From: G963664835 sp963664835
Lineage (GTDB): Bacteria > Chloroflexota > UBA6077 > FW602-bin22 > JBCLEL01
DNA: 64,000 bases
Assembly (NCBI GenBank): GCA_963664835.2
Contig: CAXXUG010000013.1
Coordinates: forward strand, 62,001-126,000
Direction: 5' to 3'
The translations under genes were made by a program, and so were the position numbers. The notes under the pieces are model-generated. The model saw only the letters and a list, made by a program, of their open reading frames with translations, had not been told where the DNA came from and did no database searches. Shown here in pieces: positions 53,239-63,329 of this stretch. Numbering within the stretch: position 1 is the first letter of the stretch; the number at the start of each line of letters is the position of its first letter.

Positions 53239-54231
53239 ATGTCGCGATGGATGCGGCGTATGCTTCCTATTGCGAGGAACTTCAAACCCTTGGGCAAGCT
53301 GAGTATCTTCGCCGGAAACGCCAACCCCCAGATGGCATTGCGCATTTGCGACTCACTCCAGTTGGCACGGGGTGAAGCCGAGGTCTTCCACTTTCCCAAT
53401 GAAAACATTTTCGTAAAGATAGAGGAGACCGTCCGTGAGGATGATGTCTTCGTAGTTCAGCCGCTCACCTCACCGGTCAACACCAGCATCATGGAGATGC
53501 TGATCCTGATCGATGCCCTGAAGCGCGCCTCCGCCGCTCGAATCACCGGCGTTATCCCCTACTACGCCTACGGTCGGAGCGACAAGAAGGACCAGCCCAG
53601 GGTTCCCATAACCGCCCGGCTCCTGGCCGACCTGCTCACGACCGCCGGCGCTCATAGAATCCTGACCTTGGACCTCCATGCCGGCCAAATCCAGGGATTC
53701 TTCAACATCCCGGTGGACGAACTCTCCGCCATTGCCTTGCTCAGCCGTTACATGGTGGATAAACAGATCGATGACCCGGTCGTCGTTGCCGCGGATCTCG
53801 GCGCGGCCAAGCGCGCGCGGAACTTTGCCAGCCGGATCGATGCCAGCCTCGCCTTCGTCGAGAAACGCCGGTCGTCGAGAAACGACTCAACCAGCGAGGC
53901 GCTCAACATCATCGGAGACGTCGCCAATCGCACCGCGATCGTGTTCGACGACGAGATTGACACCGCCGGCACGGTGACCCAAGCGGCGCATCTGCTCCGA
54001 GGAGCCGGCGTGCTCGATGTACTGGTCTGCTGCGTACACGGTGTGTTCTCGGACCCGGCGATTGAACGCTTGGAAGATCCGGCAATCACTGAAATCGTCA
54101 CTACCGATACGGTACCCTTGCCTCCGGAAAAGCATCTGGACAAGATCACAGTCCTGTCGGTTGCGCCCCTCCTTGCGCAGGCGATCGAACGCATTCACGA
54201 GGGCGGGTCGGTCGGCGATCTCTTCATGTAG
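53239..54231 (+). CDS. prs: Ribose-phosphate pyrophosphokinase
   Basis: A 330-residue PRPP synthase. Seen: SIFAGNANPQMALRICDSL, ATP/ribose site YYAYGRSDKKDQPRVPI, LDLHAGQIQGFFNIP, and PRPP loop VFDDEIDTAGT (variant of VDDxxDTGGT). Provides PRPP for nucleotides, His and Trp. Divergent from the NuoL-like gene. Confidence 0.93.
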   Translation: MSRWMRRMLPIARNFKPLGKLSIFAGNANPQMALRICDSLQLARGEAEVFHFPNENIFVKIEETVREDDVFVVQPLTSPVNTSIMEMLILIDALKRASAARITGVIPYYAYGRSDKKDQPRVPITARLLADLLTTAGAHRILTLDLHAGQIQGFFNIPVDELSAIALLSRYMVDKQIDDPVVVAADLGAAKRARNFASRIDASLAFVEKRRSSRNDSTSEALNIIGDVANRTAIVFDDEIDTAGTVTQAAHLLRGAGVLDVLVCCVHGVFSDPAIERLEDPAITEIVTTDTVPLPPEKHLDKITVLSVAPLLAQAIERIHEGGSVGDLFM

Positions 54232-54387
54232 CTGCCTGCATTCCCTTGATGGCCCGCGGAACCGGCATAGCTGGTTCCGAAAGCCTCGGCTGGCTGGAAA
54301 TGAGGCACTTTACCCCATCTGTTCCAACTTGTTCCAATTCCGGAGCAAATCTGGACGACTTCCGGCGCCCCATGCCTCACGAACGCC

Positions 54388-54737
54388 GTAGAGGCGGGTT
54401 TCAAACCATTCGCTCCAACTAATTCTTACGGTCGGCCAGGAGGAAGGGGGCCAATGTAAGGCGGGGGCTTGTCCCCCGCCTGGGGCGGCCGGCGATTCGT
54501 GAGATGCAGGCGTTGCGTTGGTTGGTGGGAAGTTTATCGCTGCTACGTCTCTGGATTTTCTAGTTGGTTTACCGCATGCGCCCCCAATTGCGCCACATTG
54601 TCGGACGTGAGGAAGGTGAGATATACATGGGCCCTCATTCGCACCCCTCGATACGCTAACCGCAAATGCTCCAGACGCACCGCAAACACCCTGAAACCCA
54701 ATTAGTTGGAGCAGATGGGTTTCAAACCCGCCTCTAC
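54388..54737. repeat. 350-bp element bounded by imperfect inverted repeats of about 37 bp
   Basis: Left arm 54388-54424 and right arm 54700-54737 are near-complementary inverted copies (GTAGAGGCGGGTTTCAAACC / GGTTTCAAACCCGCCTCTAC at the outer ends, AACTAATT / AATTAGTT inside). The centre holds a module A variant (54458-54481, core gcgggggcttgtcccccgc, flanked by AG/CT). The rest of 54232-54983 has no gene. Confidence 0.7.
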
Positions 54738-54983
54738 CAACTTCCTCCAGAGTCAGACCCACAATACAGGCGCCGGCTTGCCCCGTAGATGCCTCGCTTA
54801 CAACCGGGCCGGCTGACTGCCTGATGTCGGGCTCATCGCCCCTGACCCTTGGCCAACCAGGCACACGGTCTGAGAGAATTCAAATGGACGACAGGACCAC
54901 GTTCGGACCTCTAGGCGCACCATGTGTCAACGAATGAGTCTTGAGGGCCGCAAACAGGAATCCTCACGAAGCGGAGCAGGGAC

Positions 54984-57900
54984 TTGATTCACAACGAGCG
55001 CCGGACCGCCGAGAAAATAGCCCTTAGGATCGAGCTGATTGAACCGTTGGTCTACCGTCGCCGCCACCCGATTCCACCCTTTCGCCATACCCAGCTAACC
55101 GGCCCTGCCGACGCCCCGCCGGTAGGTCGCGACGTAGACGATAGTCTATGGCCCCGGATCGACCCCTACTCCTATTGGGGCGAATGGATGACCGACTACG
55201 CGCTGCGCACTCACTTCCAGGTGCCCCAAGACTGGGACTCAAGTTCGCCTATCGCTCTCCATTTGCCTCTGGGAGAAGCTGGCGACTTCAGCCACCCTGA
55301 GTTCCTCGCCTATGTGGACGAGGTTCCCATTGCCGCCTGCGACCGCCACCACCAGGAAGTCCTTCTAGATGCTCGGTGGAAGGACGGCGCCAGCCACATC
55401 CTCGCGTTGCACGGCTGGGCCGGCGGAGGCGGTGCCCGCCAGGGCGAGTTTCACACCAAGCTCTTCATGCGCCCCTGCTTTGTGGTCCAAATCGACCGGG
55501 CGACCAGGGACTTAGTCGCTCGCGCCCGCATTGCGCTTGGCGTCGCCCAGTGCCTCGATGACGAGCCGGCCAAGGGTAGTCTGCTCGATGCCTTGGACGA
55601 GGCGTTCAAGGTCCTTGAGACTCGCGAGCCGTTCGGAGACCGTTTCTACGCCAGCGTGCCCGAGGCGGACGCCGTGCTCCGCGCCGGCATAGAATCGGCC
55701 GGCCCGTCTATGAATGTGGACATATTCGCCGCCGGCCACGCTCATATCGACGTCGCCTGGCTCTGGCCGCTGGGTCAAACTCGCCGCAAAGCCGGCCGCA
55801 CCTTCCACACTGCGCTGCGGCTAATAGAGCAGTTTCCCGACTACCACTTCACCCAGAGCCAGCCCCAACTCTACGACTACGTTCGACAGGACTACCCTGA
55901 GCTGTTCGAGGCCATCAAGGAACGCGCCGCCGAGGGCCGCTGGGAGCCGATCGGCGGAATGTGGATTGAGTCCGACTGCAACATCACCGGCGCTGAGTCT
56001 TTGGCCCGCCAGTTTCTCCTTGGCCGGTCCTTCTTTCGCGAACACTTCGGCGCCGATGCCGAATCGCCGGTGCTGTGGCTTCCCGACGTTTTCGGCTATG
56101 CCTGGGCTCTACCCCAGCTGATCAAGCAGGCCGGACTCGATTACTTCATGACCATCAAGATCGGATGGAGCCAGTACAACCGGCTGCCTTACGACAGCTT
56201 CTGGTGGCAGGGACTGGACGGCACCCGAGTCCTGACCCACTTCAGCACGACGCCGGGCGGCGGTGCCGGCGTCAGCACCTACAATGCGATGGCAACACCG
56301 GAGCAAGCCCTGGGCACCTGGACCAATTTCCAGCAGAAGGACCTCCAGCGCGATCTGCTGATGATATTTGGCTACGGCGATGGCGGCGGCGGACCCACCC
56401 GCGAGATGCTTGAGAATATTCGGGAGATGGGGGACTTTCCCGCCGCGCCCAGGATGCGCCACGCCCGAGTCGGCGATTTCTTCCGGCGTCTCGAAGAGGC
56501 GTCCGGCGACCGCCTGCCTATGTGGAACGGCGAGCTTTACCTGGAGCTTCACCGAGGAACCTACACGACCCAGGGTCGAAACAAACGGGCCAATCGCAAG
56601 AGCGAGTTTCTACTCCACGACGTCGAGTTCCTGGGAGTACTCGCATCCCAGCTCGATCCGGCCTTCCAGTACCCCGCCGGCGAGTTGGCAGAAGCCTGGC
56701 AGTTGGTCTGCCTGAACCAGTTTCACGACATAGTCCCCGGTAGCAGCATTGCTCAGGTCTATGTCGATTCGCTCGAGCAGTACCAGCGGATTACAGAGAT
56801 CGCCGCAACGGCGCGGGACCGCGCCCTGTCTTCGATCGCCGGCGCGATTGGAGGCGATATTCTCGTCGTCAACCCGACGTCGTTCGATAGAGACGACCTC
56901 GCCTTCTGGCCCGGTCAGCTTGAACCTACCCAGTGTTTGCAGGCTGGGGATGGCGCTCTCTTGCCCACCCAGACCACTGCCAACGGAACCTGGATCGCGG
57001 TAGGAGCTCAGACGCCCTTCAACCTTTCGGTTATTTCCGTATCCGCCGGCGAAGCGCCCATCCCGGAACCGGGTCTTGTCGCTTCGCCCACCCTGCTCGA
57101 GAACGCCTATCTGCGGGTGGAACTGGACCAAGCCGGCGACATTACCCGCGTCTACGATAAGATTTCTCAGCGGGAAGTCCTGCCGGCCGGTGCCATCGCC
57201 AATCAGTTCCAGGCCTTCGAGGACCGCCCACTCAAATACGACGCTTGGGATATTGACGTATTCTTCGAAGACAAGATGTGGACCGCCGATCCCGCTACAT
57301 CTATCGAAGTTGTCGAGGCCGGCCCGCTCAGAGCCACTCTCGACATCAGCCGGCGCATCCTGCGAAGCGAGTACCTCCAACGCATCTCCTTGAGCCACAA
57401 CAGCGCCCGCCTGGACATCGAAACAGCTATCGACTGGCAGGAGCGGCATGTTCTGCTGAAGGCCGCCTTCCCGGTCGACATTCTCTCGCCGGTCGCAACC
57501 TACGAGATCCAGTGGGGCAACGTTCAGAGGCCGACCCATCGCAACACCAGCTGGGACTGGGCCCGCTTCGAGACTTGCGCTCAGAAATGGGTGGATCTCA
57601 GCGAAGGCGACTACGGGATAAGCCTGCTCAACGATTGCAAGTACGGCCACGACATCAGGGACAACGTCATTCGCATTAGCCTGCTGCGCAGCCCATCCGA
57701 CCCTGATCCACAGGCCGACCGGGGAGAACACCGCTTCGCTTACAGTCTGTTGCCCCACGCCGGCTCCTGGGATGAGTTGACAATCGCCGAGGCCTACTGC
57801 TTGAACGACCCGTTGATTGTCGCCGAGGGAGTAACCTCTGCCGAACCTCGGGCGTCTGGTTTCCAGTCACTGATATCGGTCGATCGTCCCAACATCATCG

Positions 57901-58127
57901 TCGAGACTATAAAGCGAGCGGAAGATGGCAATGGAATTGTCGTCCGGCTGTACGAGAGCCAGCGCCGGCGCGGACCAGTGACGCTGACCGCCGGATTCGA
58001 GATCGCGGAAGCTTGGCACACTAATCTGTTAGAGGAGAACGAAACCGCGCTGGAACCCTCCGGCCGCTCCGTAAATCTCTCCGTCCGGCCCTACGAGATA
58101 GTGACGCTGCGATTGGTGCCGGCCTAG
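54984..58127 (+). CDS. Alpha-mannosidase, GH38
   Basis: A 1047-residue retaining glycosidase. GHAHIDVAWLWP (zinc-binding HxD), WIESDCNITGAESLARQFL (nucleophile Asp), WLPDVFGYAWALPQLIK and YGDGGGGPTREMLE are typical of GH38. Removes mannose from glycans or mannosyl-glycoconjugates. No signal peptide, so probably cytoplasmic. TTG start. The following two genes (opposite strand) are also glycosidases. Confidence 0.88.
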   Translation: MIHNERRTAEKIALRIELIEPLVYRRRHPIPPFRHTQLTGPADAPPVGRDVDDSLWPRIDPYSYWGEWMTDYALRTHFQVPQDWDSSSPIALHLPLGEAGDFSHPEFLAYVDEVPIAACDRHHQEVLLDARWKDGASHILALHGWAGGGGARQGEFHTKLFMRPCFVVQIDRATRDLVARARIALGVAQCLDDEPAKGSLLDALDEAFKVLETREPFGDRFYASVPEADAVLRAGIESAGPSMNVDIFAAGHAHIDVAWLWPLGQTRRKAGRTFHTALRLIEQFPDYHFTQSQPQLYDYVRQDYPELFEAIKERAAEGRWEPIGGMWIESDCNITGAESLARQFLLGRSFFREHFGADAESPVLWLPDVFGYAWALPQLIKQAGLDYFMTIKIGWSQYNRLPYDSFWWQGLDGTRVLTHFSTTPGGGAGVSTYNAMATPEQALGTWTNFQQKDLQRDLLMIFGYGDGGGGPTREMLENIREMGDFPAAPRMRHARVGDFFRRLEEASGDRLPMWNGELYLELHRGTYTTQGRNKRANRKSEFLLHDVEFLGVLASQLDPAFQYPAGELAEAWQLVCLNQFHDIVPGSSIAQVYVDSLEQYQRITEIAATARDRALSSIAGAIGGDILVVNPTSFDRDDLAFWPGQLEPTQCLQAGDGALLPTQTTANGTWIAVGAQTPFNLSVISVSAGEAPIPEPGLVASPTLLENAYLRVELDQAGDITRVYDKISQREVLPAGAIANQFQAFEDRPLKYDAWDIDVFFEDKMWTADPATSIEVVEAGPLRATLDISRRILRSEYLQRISLSHNSARLDIETAIDWQERHVLLKAAFPVDILSPVATYEIQWGNVQRPTHRNTSWDWARFETCAQKWVDLSEGDYGISLLNDCKYGHDIRDNVIRISLLRSPSDPDPQADRGEHRFAYSLLPHAGSWDELTIAEAYCLNDPLIVAEGVTSAEPRASGFQSLISVDRPNIIVETIKRAEDGNGIVVRLYESQRRRGPVTLTAGFEIAEAWHTNLLEENETALEPSGRSVNLSVRPYEIVTLRLVPA

Positions 58128-58148
58128 CCGCCCGGATCTGCCTGTCTC

Positions 58149-60347
58149 TCACGTCAAGCTCAGGACGACGCAGTCGCCCGGCCCCAGGCTCGGTATCTCG
58201 ATCGAGGACCATCCGTCTTTCTGTTCGATCAACCTTGCCGTTCCCGTCGCGGACTCTATCCTCCGCCGGCCTTCGGCCCTCACGCTGAATCTGATCTGGT
58301 TCATGTGCGCGATCCAGCGAATCGAGCCGGCAGTGATCGGATGTGTGGTCTGCAAAATGTCGCCGGCCTCTCCGATCGCGGTGATCGAGCCACCACCGGT
58401 CCGGACCGGATTCGTCGCGTGGTTGGTCACCGTAACGATCACCGTCCCGTCCTCGCGCTCAGTCAACGAGAATTGCACCACCGGCGGTAGTTCCTCGGCG
58501 GCTAGCGGCGGCTCACTTCCAGCCGCCCAAACGACCAGATCGCCTATCAGCCTGTCGAGCTCGTACGACTCCATTCTGCTGCGCTCCGGCCCCAGCGTCG
58601 CCGCAACGTACACGACCCGTCCGGCCGGCTCTCGAGTCGTCACCAGCGGGCACAGCGGGTCGGCCGGAAAAAGTCCTCTGCGGTTGTACGGGTTCATATT
58701 GATCTTGGCCTGGTCGGTCTCCAGGATCCACGCGGCTGTTTCTGTATCCTGCTCGTACAACGCCTCCACGTAGCCGGCCCGGAATACAAGCAACTCGTCG
58801 GTCAAAGGTCCAATTGCCGGATGTCCCGCCGCCGGCCGGGCGTAGCGGAAGTAGGCCTTGCCCGGAGAAACGTCGATACTCGGAATGTTTACCATCGCCT
58901 CGCGAGATGGATAGGTCAGCTCGGCGTCGAACGCTACCAGCCTCAGCGGACGAACCCCGGTCAGACCGGCGAGGCCGGCGCTTGACCTGAGGTTGCCGTC
59001 TTGGTCCCGTTCGCCCGAGCGGTAGGTGGCCAGCAAACCTCCGCCGGCCTCGACGAAGCCCTCAATCGCGGCGATCGTCTCGTCGGCGAGACAGACCGCG
59101 TCCGGAACTATCAGGACCTTGTACCCATCCAGATCGCCTTCCTGCACTCCCCGCTCGGTGATCACCTCCACCGGCACGTGCTCGGCCCTCAGCACCTCGT
59201 AGTACCCATGGAACTCGCTATTGTGCTCCTCTTTGAAGTACGTCTGGCTGTGGCGCGAGTGCAACAGCGCCGCGTATCGCACCGGACGCGCCCCTCGCTG
59301 CGCTTCGGATGACCAGCGCACCTCATGAAGAACGCGCGTAAGGTCGGCGCGCCTATTCGGCGTATGGTCCAACGCGTTGAGATCGACCATAGTTGGATTG
59401 GATGGGATCCCCACGGCCTCCATCAACATCAGGTGGCTGTGCTCCGGCGGGTGAGCGTGAGCGTGGTGAAAGTAGAGATAGTCTACGTACGACCAGACCG
59501 GCTTGGAGCTGTAAGCGCCGGCCAGCCGCGCCGACATCACCATCGAACCTACGTCGTGCGGATCGCCCAGGTAGGGATCGGGCATGAATGCCATCGACTC
59601 GCCCAGGTGCCGCTCCGGCAGGAACGCGTCGACGAACTCGGCGCAGTCCGCCGCGGCCGGCCCATATAGCGAGTTCTGGATATACACGGCGTTTGGACGC
59701 GACCTGTCAAGCGCCCGCCGGATTCGATAGCAAAAGAACCTGGCCATACGAACGCGAAAATCGTAGAGCGCCTGCGCGTCCCTTCCACCTGGTAGGGTGA
59801 CCAGGCCGGGAGCCATGCGGGCGAACTGTTTCTCTCTCGGCATCTCGCGGCCGTACTGCCGGCGAAAGTTCTCCAGGCAGAACTGGCAATAGCACGCCGC
59901 CGAGAGCTGGTCGAACATGATCCCATCAAGCGGATAGGTGATGTAGAGGTCCCGGACTAGCGCCTCCATCCAGTCGCCAAACGGCGACGAGTAGCAGAGC
60001 GCCATGCGCGCTTTGCCTTCCGGGCCCATCGCGATCCAGTCGGGGTGCTCGCGAACCTGAATGTTGCAAGCCCCAGTCGTGCTCATGAAGTACGGTACGA
60101 TACGCAGCGATTTGGCGTGGCCCTCCTCGCACAGCTGGCCGAAGACGTCGCCTTCCATACCTGGTATCGGCGGCGCCACCCTGGAATGCCCGGCGACGTG
60201 CCCTCCCAGTTGCGCTCCGAAGATGAGCGCATCGAACCCCAACGACTTTGCCCTGTCGATCAGGTTGCTCGTCCACTCGCGAGTCATCGGCTCGCCGAAC
60301 TTTGCCCAGGTCATCTGGGCGGTACACTGCTCAAACCATCGCGACAT
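58149..60347 (-). CDS. GHL6/beta-galactosidase trimerisation-domain glycosidase
   Basis: A 732-residue protein with TIM-barrel N-terminal half (LIDRAKSLGFDALIFGAQLGGH, YPLDGIMFDQLSAACYC) and a glutamine amidotransferase-like trimerisation domain (YKVLIVPDAVCLADETIAAIEGFVEAGGGLLATYRSG), similar to hypothetical GHL6-type and GH42-like enzymes. Catalytic acids are not assigned with certainty. ATG 60347 has GGGAG 5 nt upstream. Converges on GH38. Confidence 0.7.
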   Translation of the reverse strand: MSRWFEQCTAQMTWAKFGEPMTREWTSNLIDRAKSLGFDALIFGAQLGGHVAGHSRVAPPIPGMEGDVFGQLCEEGHAKSLRIVPYFMSTTGACNIQVREHPDWIAMGPEGKARMALCYSSPFGDWMEALVRDLYITYPLDGIMFDQLSAACYCQFCLENFRRQYGREMPREKQFARMAPGLVTLPGGRDAQALYDFRVRMARFFCYRIRRALDRSRPNAVYIQNSLYGPAAADCAEFVDAFLPERHLGESMAFMPDPYLGDPHDVGSMVMSARLAGAYSSKPVWSYVDYLYFHHAHAHPPEHSHLMLMEAVGIPSNPTMVDLNALDHTPNRRADLTRVLHEVRWSSEAQRGARPVRYAALLHSRHSQTYFKEEHNSEFHGYYEVLRAEHVPVEVITERGVQEGDLDGYKVLIVPDAVCLADETIAAIEGFVEAGGGLLATYRSGERDQDGNLRSSAGLAGLTGVRPLRLVAFDAELTYPSREAMVNIPSIDVSPGKAYFRYARPAAGHPAIGPLTDELLVFRAGYVEALYEQDTETAAWILETDQAKINMNPYNRRGLFPADPLCPLVTTREPAGRVVYVAATLGPERSRMESYELDRLIGDLVVWAAGSEPPLAAEELPPVVQFSLTEREDGTVIVTVTNHATNPVRTGGGSITAIGEAGDILQTTHPITAGSIRWIAHMNQIRFSVRAEGRRRIESATGTARLIEQKDGWSSIEIPSLGPGDCVVLSLT

Positions 60348-60379
60348 TTGCACTCCCAGCGTGTTTAGACTGTCTCGCC

Positions 60380-60388
60380 ACTATATCA
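60380..60388 (-). promoter_or_regulatory. Extended -10 (TGATATAGT)
   Basis: TG-A-TATAGT on the minus strand, about 33 nt from the GHL6 start; same motif type as for glpD and prs. Confidence 0.4.
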
Positions 60389-60418
60389 TTCCCGGCGCAA
60401 GCGGAAACCCTCTTGAGC

Positions 60419-60845
60419 TGTCATTCCGGCGGAGGCCGGAATCCAGAGGGGGCGGGAGGGGACAGGAAAATGTAGCGCGGGGGCTTGTCCCCCGCTGGGG
60501 TGGGGCCTGGGCATGGCAGAATCCTCCACGCGAAGTCGGCGCACCAAACCGGGACTATGTGTTTTCATCCCTTGGTGTACCGGCCCCTGCCGGGATGAGC
60601 GATTGGAACGAAAATGATCTTACGCGACCCAGCAAGTGCCCGCATACCACTGCTCCCACGCTTGTCAATTGGGCCCCCATTCGTCATCTGTATGTTGTGA
60701 AAGCCTCACAATTAGGGTCAAATTTTGGGACATGGATGAGGGTCGGAGATGGGACATGTACCGCGGTCGAAGACCACGCGAGGCGAGGGGCTTGTCCCCG
60801 CTCCCGGCAGTCCGGTAACCAACCCTGTTTCCCACACCACCGTAG
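60419..60845. repeat. Repeat mosaic between glycosidases
   Basis: Module D at 60421-60446, module A at 60472-60500, module C at 60561-60617, module E at 60696-60712, and module B at 60756-60806. No gene. Confidence 0.8.
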
Positions 60846-60855
60846 AGGTGACCCG

Positions 60856-63243
60856 TCAACTCCCCCGCGCCGCACGCACTACCCGGTCGATCACACCGCC
60901 GGCCTCCGCAAACGTCGCCAGGTCCTGCCCCAGGATCGCCGTAGGCAGCACCCACAGCATCGTGTTGTGGAAATACTCCAGTCCCCAGGCGTGTTCCCCG
61001 TCCGCATTCAACATCACCGGCATGTCCCAGGCCATCGGCAGATCGATGACCAGATGGCGCCAGACCCGGCGCATCAGCTCGATCCCTCGTTCCTGGTCGC
61101 CGCAATTTATCATCAGCATTGCCGGCACCAGGCTCGAGTACGACGGCGTCATGAGTGACGAGTAGAACCCGGATCGGTCCGTCGCCCCGTCGGGATGCAA
61201 TCCAGTTCTCACACCATAGGGCGTGCTGGCCACGTTGAGTCCCCATATGGTCTCCAGGACTCGTTTGACACGCGAATCGGGGAAGATTCTTGGCAGGTGG
61301 TGCATTTCCGCGAGCCACTGCCCAACAAGCTGATCAGATAGCACAGTGTCCGACCGTTCGCCGGTCGAAACATTGTGGAAGAGCACATACGAGCCGGCTT
61401 GCTCGTTCCAGAGCTTCTCTTCCATCGACTCGCTGCCGCGCTCATACCATGCCCGACAGTCCTCGGCGAATGCCCCGTCGCCCATCTTCTCCGCCATCCT
61501 CTCGACGACCCTAAGGGTGGCTAGCCAATATCCGGCTATGTGTATCGCGGCGCCGGACATAGTCGGCCAAGCGTCGTAGTATTGGCTGTTGCCCCATACG
61601 TCTACCAGTCCGTCTCCATCCTGGTCCACCAGCTTCAAGAAGTTGCTCTGCGCCTTTACCGATCCGTAGAATTCTTCGAGAACGCCGTCGTCGCCGGTGA
61701 CCTCCCAAATCCGATTGACCAGATGTATGTATATCTGTCCATCGAAAGAGATCTGCTGCTCGTACCATGGCATATCAGGCTCCGCGCCTGGACCCAGCGT
61801 CGAAGGCACCAAACCCCACGGCTTTTGCAGGTGCTTGAACGTGCGCAAGTTGTTTCGTGCCAGCTCTGGAAAGAAAAGATCCAGAGGCCAATTTCCGGCC
61901 GCATTGTTGGCAAGGCAACTCTGTTGGGGGCAGGACAGCAGGCTTTCGTTTACGGTGAAGAACCCCTCCGATCCCCACCAATGGTCCTCATCCAGGCTCC
62001 TGATCCAGAACGACTGATGAGCGAGGATGTGGAAGATGTTCACCAGTGATTCGCGCAGCCAACCCGGCAATCTGTCCTCTCCGAAGACTACCTGCTGCCA
62101 GCCAAGGATCCGCGTCAGTCTCGATTCGTGCTCGTCGGCGACCTGCCGCGCGACGTCGAGCGCGCTCGAGAACCTACTCTGGTAGATATTGACGTACCTT
62201 CTCTCCGGCAGGTGCTGCCAGTGAATTGCCTGACCAATCTCCGGCTGAGCCAGCCGCCGTGCGAACCTCTCCGGAGTGCCGTACCAGGAGCGCCATACCG
62301 GCGCGTACCAGGCCAGCACGAAACGTACCGTCTTCGTCTCGCCGGCTGTCAACTCGAAGTCCAACGCGATCGACGCACCCGGATCCTCGTCCTGCGCCTC
62401 CGGAAGCTTGCTCGAAATACTGCTCCATTTGATCGCCGAGGAACCAAGTCCGGCGCCGATGCGCACCTGATGCTCGCCAATTAACGCCAATGAGTAACCC
62501 ACCTCTATGCCATCTCGCTCCGCTCTGACTGCGACCCCATTGAGTGAATCTGCCACCCGATCACGCTCGTAGACGGTAGGACCGAGGTTTGCCGGAATGC
62601 CTATGTCAAGTTCTCGGGGGCCATCGAAACTGAATGCCAGTGTTCCGCTCTGCGCCTGATCGCTTTCGTTCGCGAGCCTCACCTCGAATACCGCGGCCGG
62701 CGCGTTCGAAGCGACCGCGTTCCCCGGAAAGAAGTTGCTCCATGCTCTCAGGCCGGCACTCACCTGCAGATCGGTCTCGTACTGAAGATCGGCCACCGGA
62801 TAATGGCCCCAGTACTCGACGTCGGTTGCTCCCTCGATTCCCCGTACCGAATGGAGCGCTAGGAGCCGCGTCTCTCCCTCAACCGAGAGACCCAGGAACG
62901 GCAGCCTGCGCGTGGGTACGTGCTCTCTCTGCACGTTGACCAGTTCACCCATCGCCGAGATCGGGCCGGCCGCCGCTTGTGTCGCCGTCCATCGCGCTTC
63001 GTACTCGTTGAATATCGTGCTCACGTAGTCGAGCGTGCCGTCCGTACCCAGGCTGATGAACCCGGTCCCCAGACCTCCCAGCGGCATGCCCGGCATAACG
63101 CTTCCATCGCGATAGATGATGCCGGTGACCGGCCCATCGAACCCGTCCGCCTCGAACTCGGTCCATTCATGCTCCGGCAATCCAGCCGGGAAGAGCCGGC
63201 CATTCTGTGCGCTACAACCCGATGAATCTGACCCGTTTGGCAT
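60856..63243 (-). CDS. GH116 beta-glucosidase (GBA2-like)
   Basis: A 795-residue protein. N-terminal domain (GMPLGGLGTGFISLGTDG, GLRAWSNFFPGN) and C-terminal alpha/alpha toroid (WPLDLFFPELARNNLRTFKH, DQDGDGLVDVWGNSQYYDAW) match GH116, which includes bile-acid beta-glucosidase/glucosylceramidase and archaeal beta-glucosidase/xylosidase. The Asp in YYDAW is the likely acid/base; the nucleophile Glu is probably in VNESLLSCPQQS. No signal peptide seen. Confidence 0.8.
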   Translation of the reverse strand: MPNGSDSSGCSAQNGRLFPAGLPEHEWTEFEADGFDGPVTGIIYRDGSVMPGMPLGGLGTGFISLGTDGTLDYVSTIFNEYEARWTATQAAAGPISAMGELVNVQREHVPTRRLPFLGLSVEGETRLLALHSVRGIEGATDVEYWGHYPVADLQYETDLQVSAGLRAWSNFFPGNAVASNAPAAVFEVRLANESDQAQSGTLAFSFDGPRELDIGIPANLGPTVYERDRVADSLNGVAVRAERDGIEVGYSLALIGEHQVRIGAGLGSSAIKWSSISSKLPEAQDEDPGASIALDFELTAGETKTVRFVLAWYAPVWRSWYGTPERFARRLAQPEIGQAIHWQHLPERRYVNIYQSRFSSALDVARQVADEHESRLTRILGWQQVVFGEDRLPGWLRESLVNIFHILAHQSFWIRSLDEDHWWGSEGFFTVNESLLSCPQQSCLANNAAGNWPLDLFFPELARNNLRTFKHLQKPWGLVPSTLGPGAEPDMPWYEQQISFDGQIYIHLVNRIWEVTGDDGVLEEFYGSVKAQSNFLKLVDQDGDGLVDVWGNSQYYDAWPTMSGAAIHIAGYWLATLRVVERMAEKMGDGAFAEDCRAWYERGSESMEEKLWNEQAGSYVLFHNVSTGERSDTVLSDQLVGQWLAEMHHLPRIFPDSRVKRVLETIWGLNVASTPYGVRTGLHPDGATDRSGFYSSLMTPSYSSLVPAMLMINCGDQERGIELMRRVWRHLVIDLPMAWDMPVMLNADGEHAWGLEYFHNTMLWVLPTAILGQDLATFAEAGGVIDRVVRAARGS

Positions 63244-63329
63244 TCATCCTCTCCTGAACCCGGCAGATCTGTTGCACCATTCCGACATTGCAATGAGCAT
63301 AGCCGCTTCAATAGTATCGCAGTCGGAAA

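Noticed and set aside
56610..57758. Antisense open frame within the GH38 gene
   Set aside because: High-GC coding shadow; the sense frame is clearly GH38.
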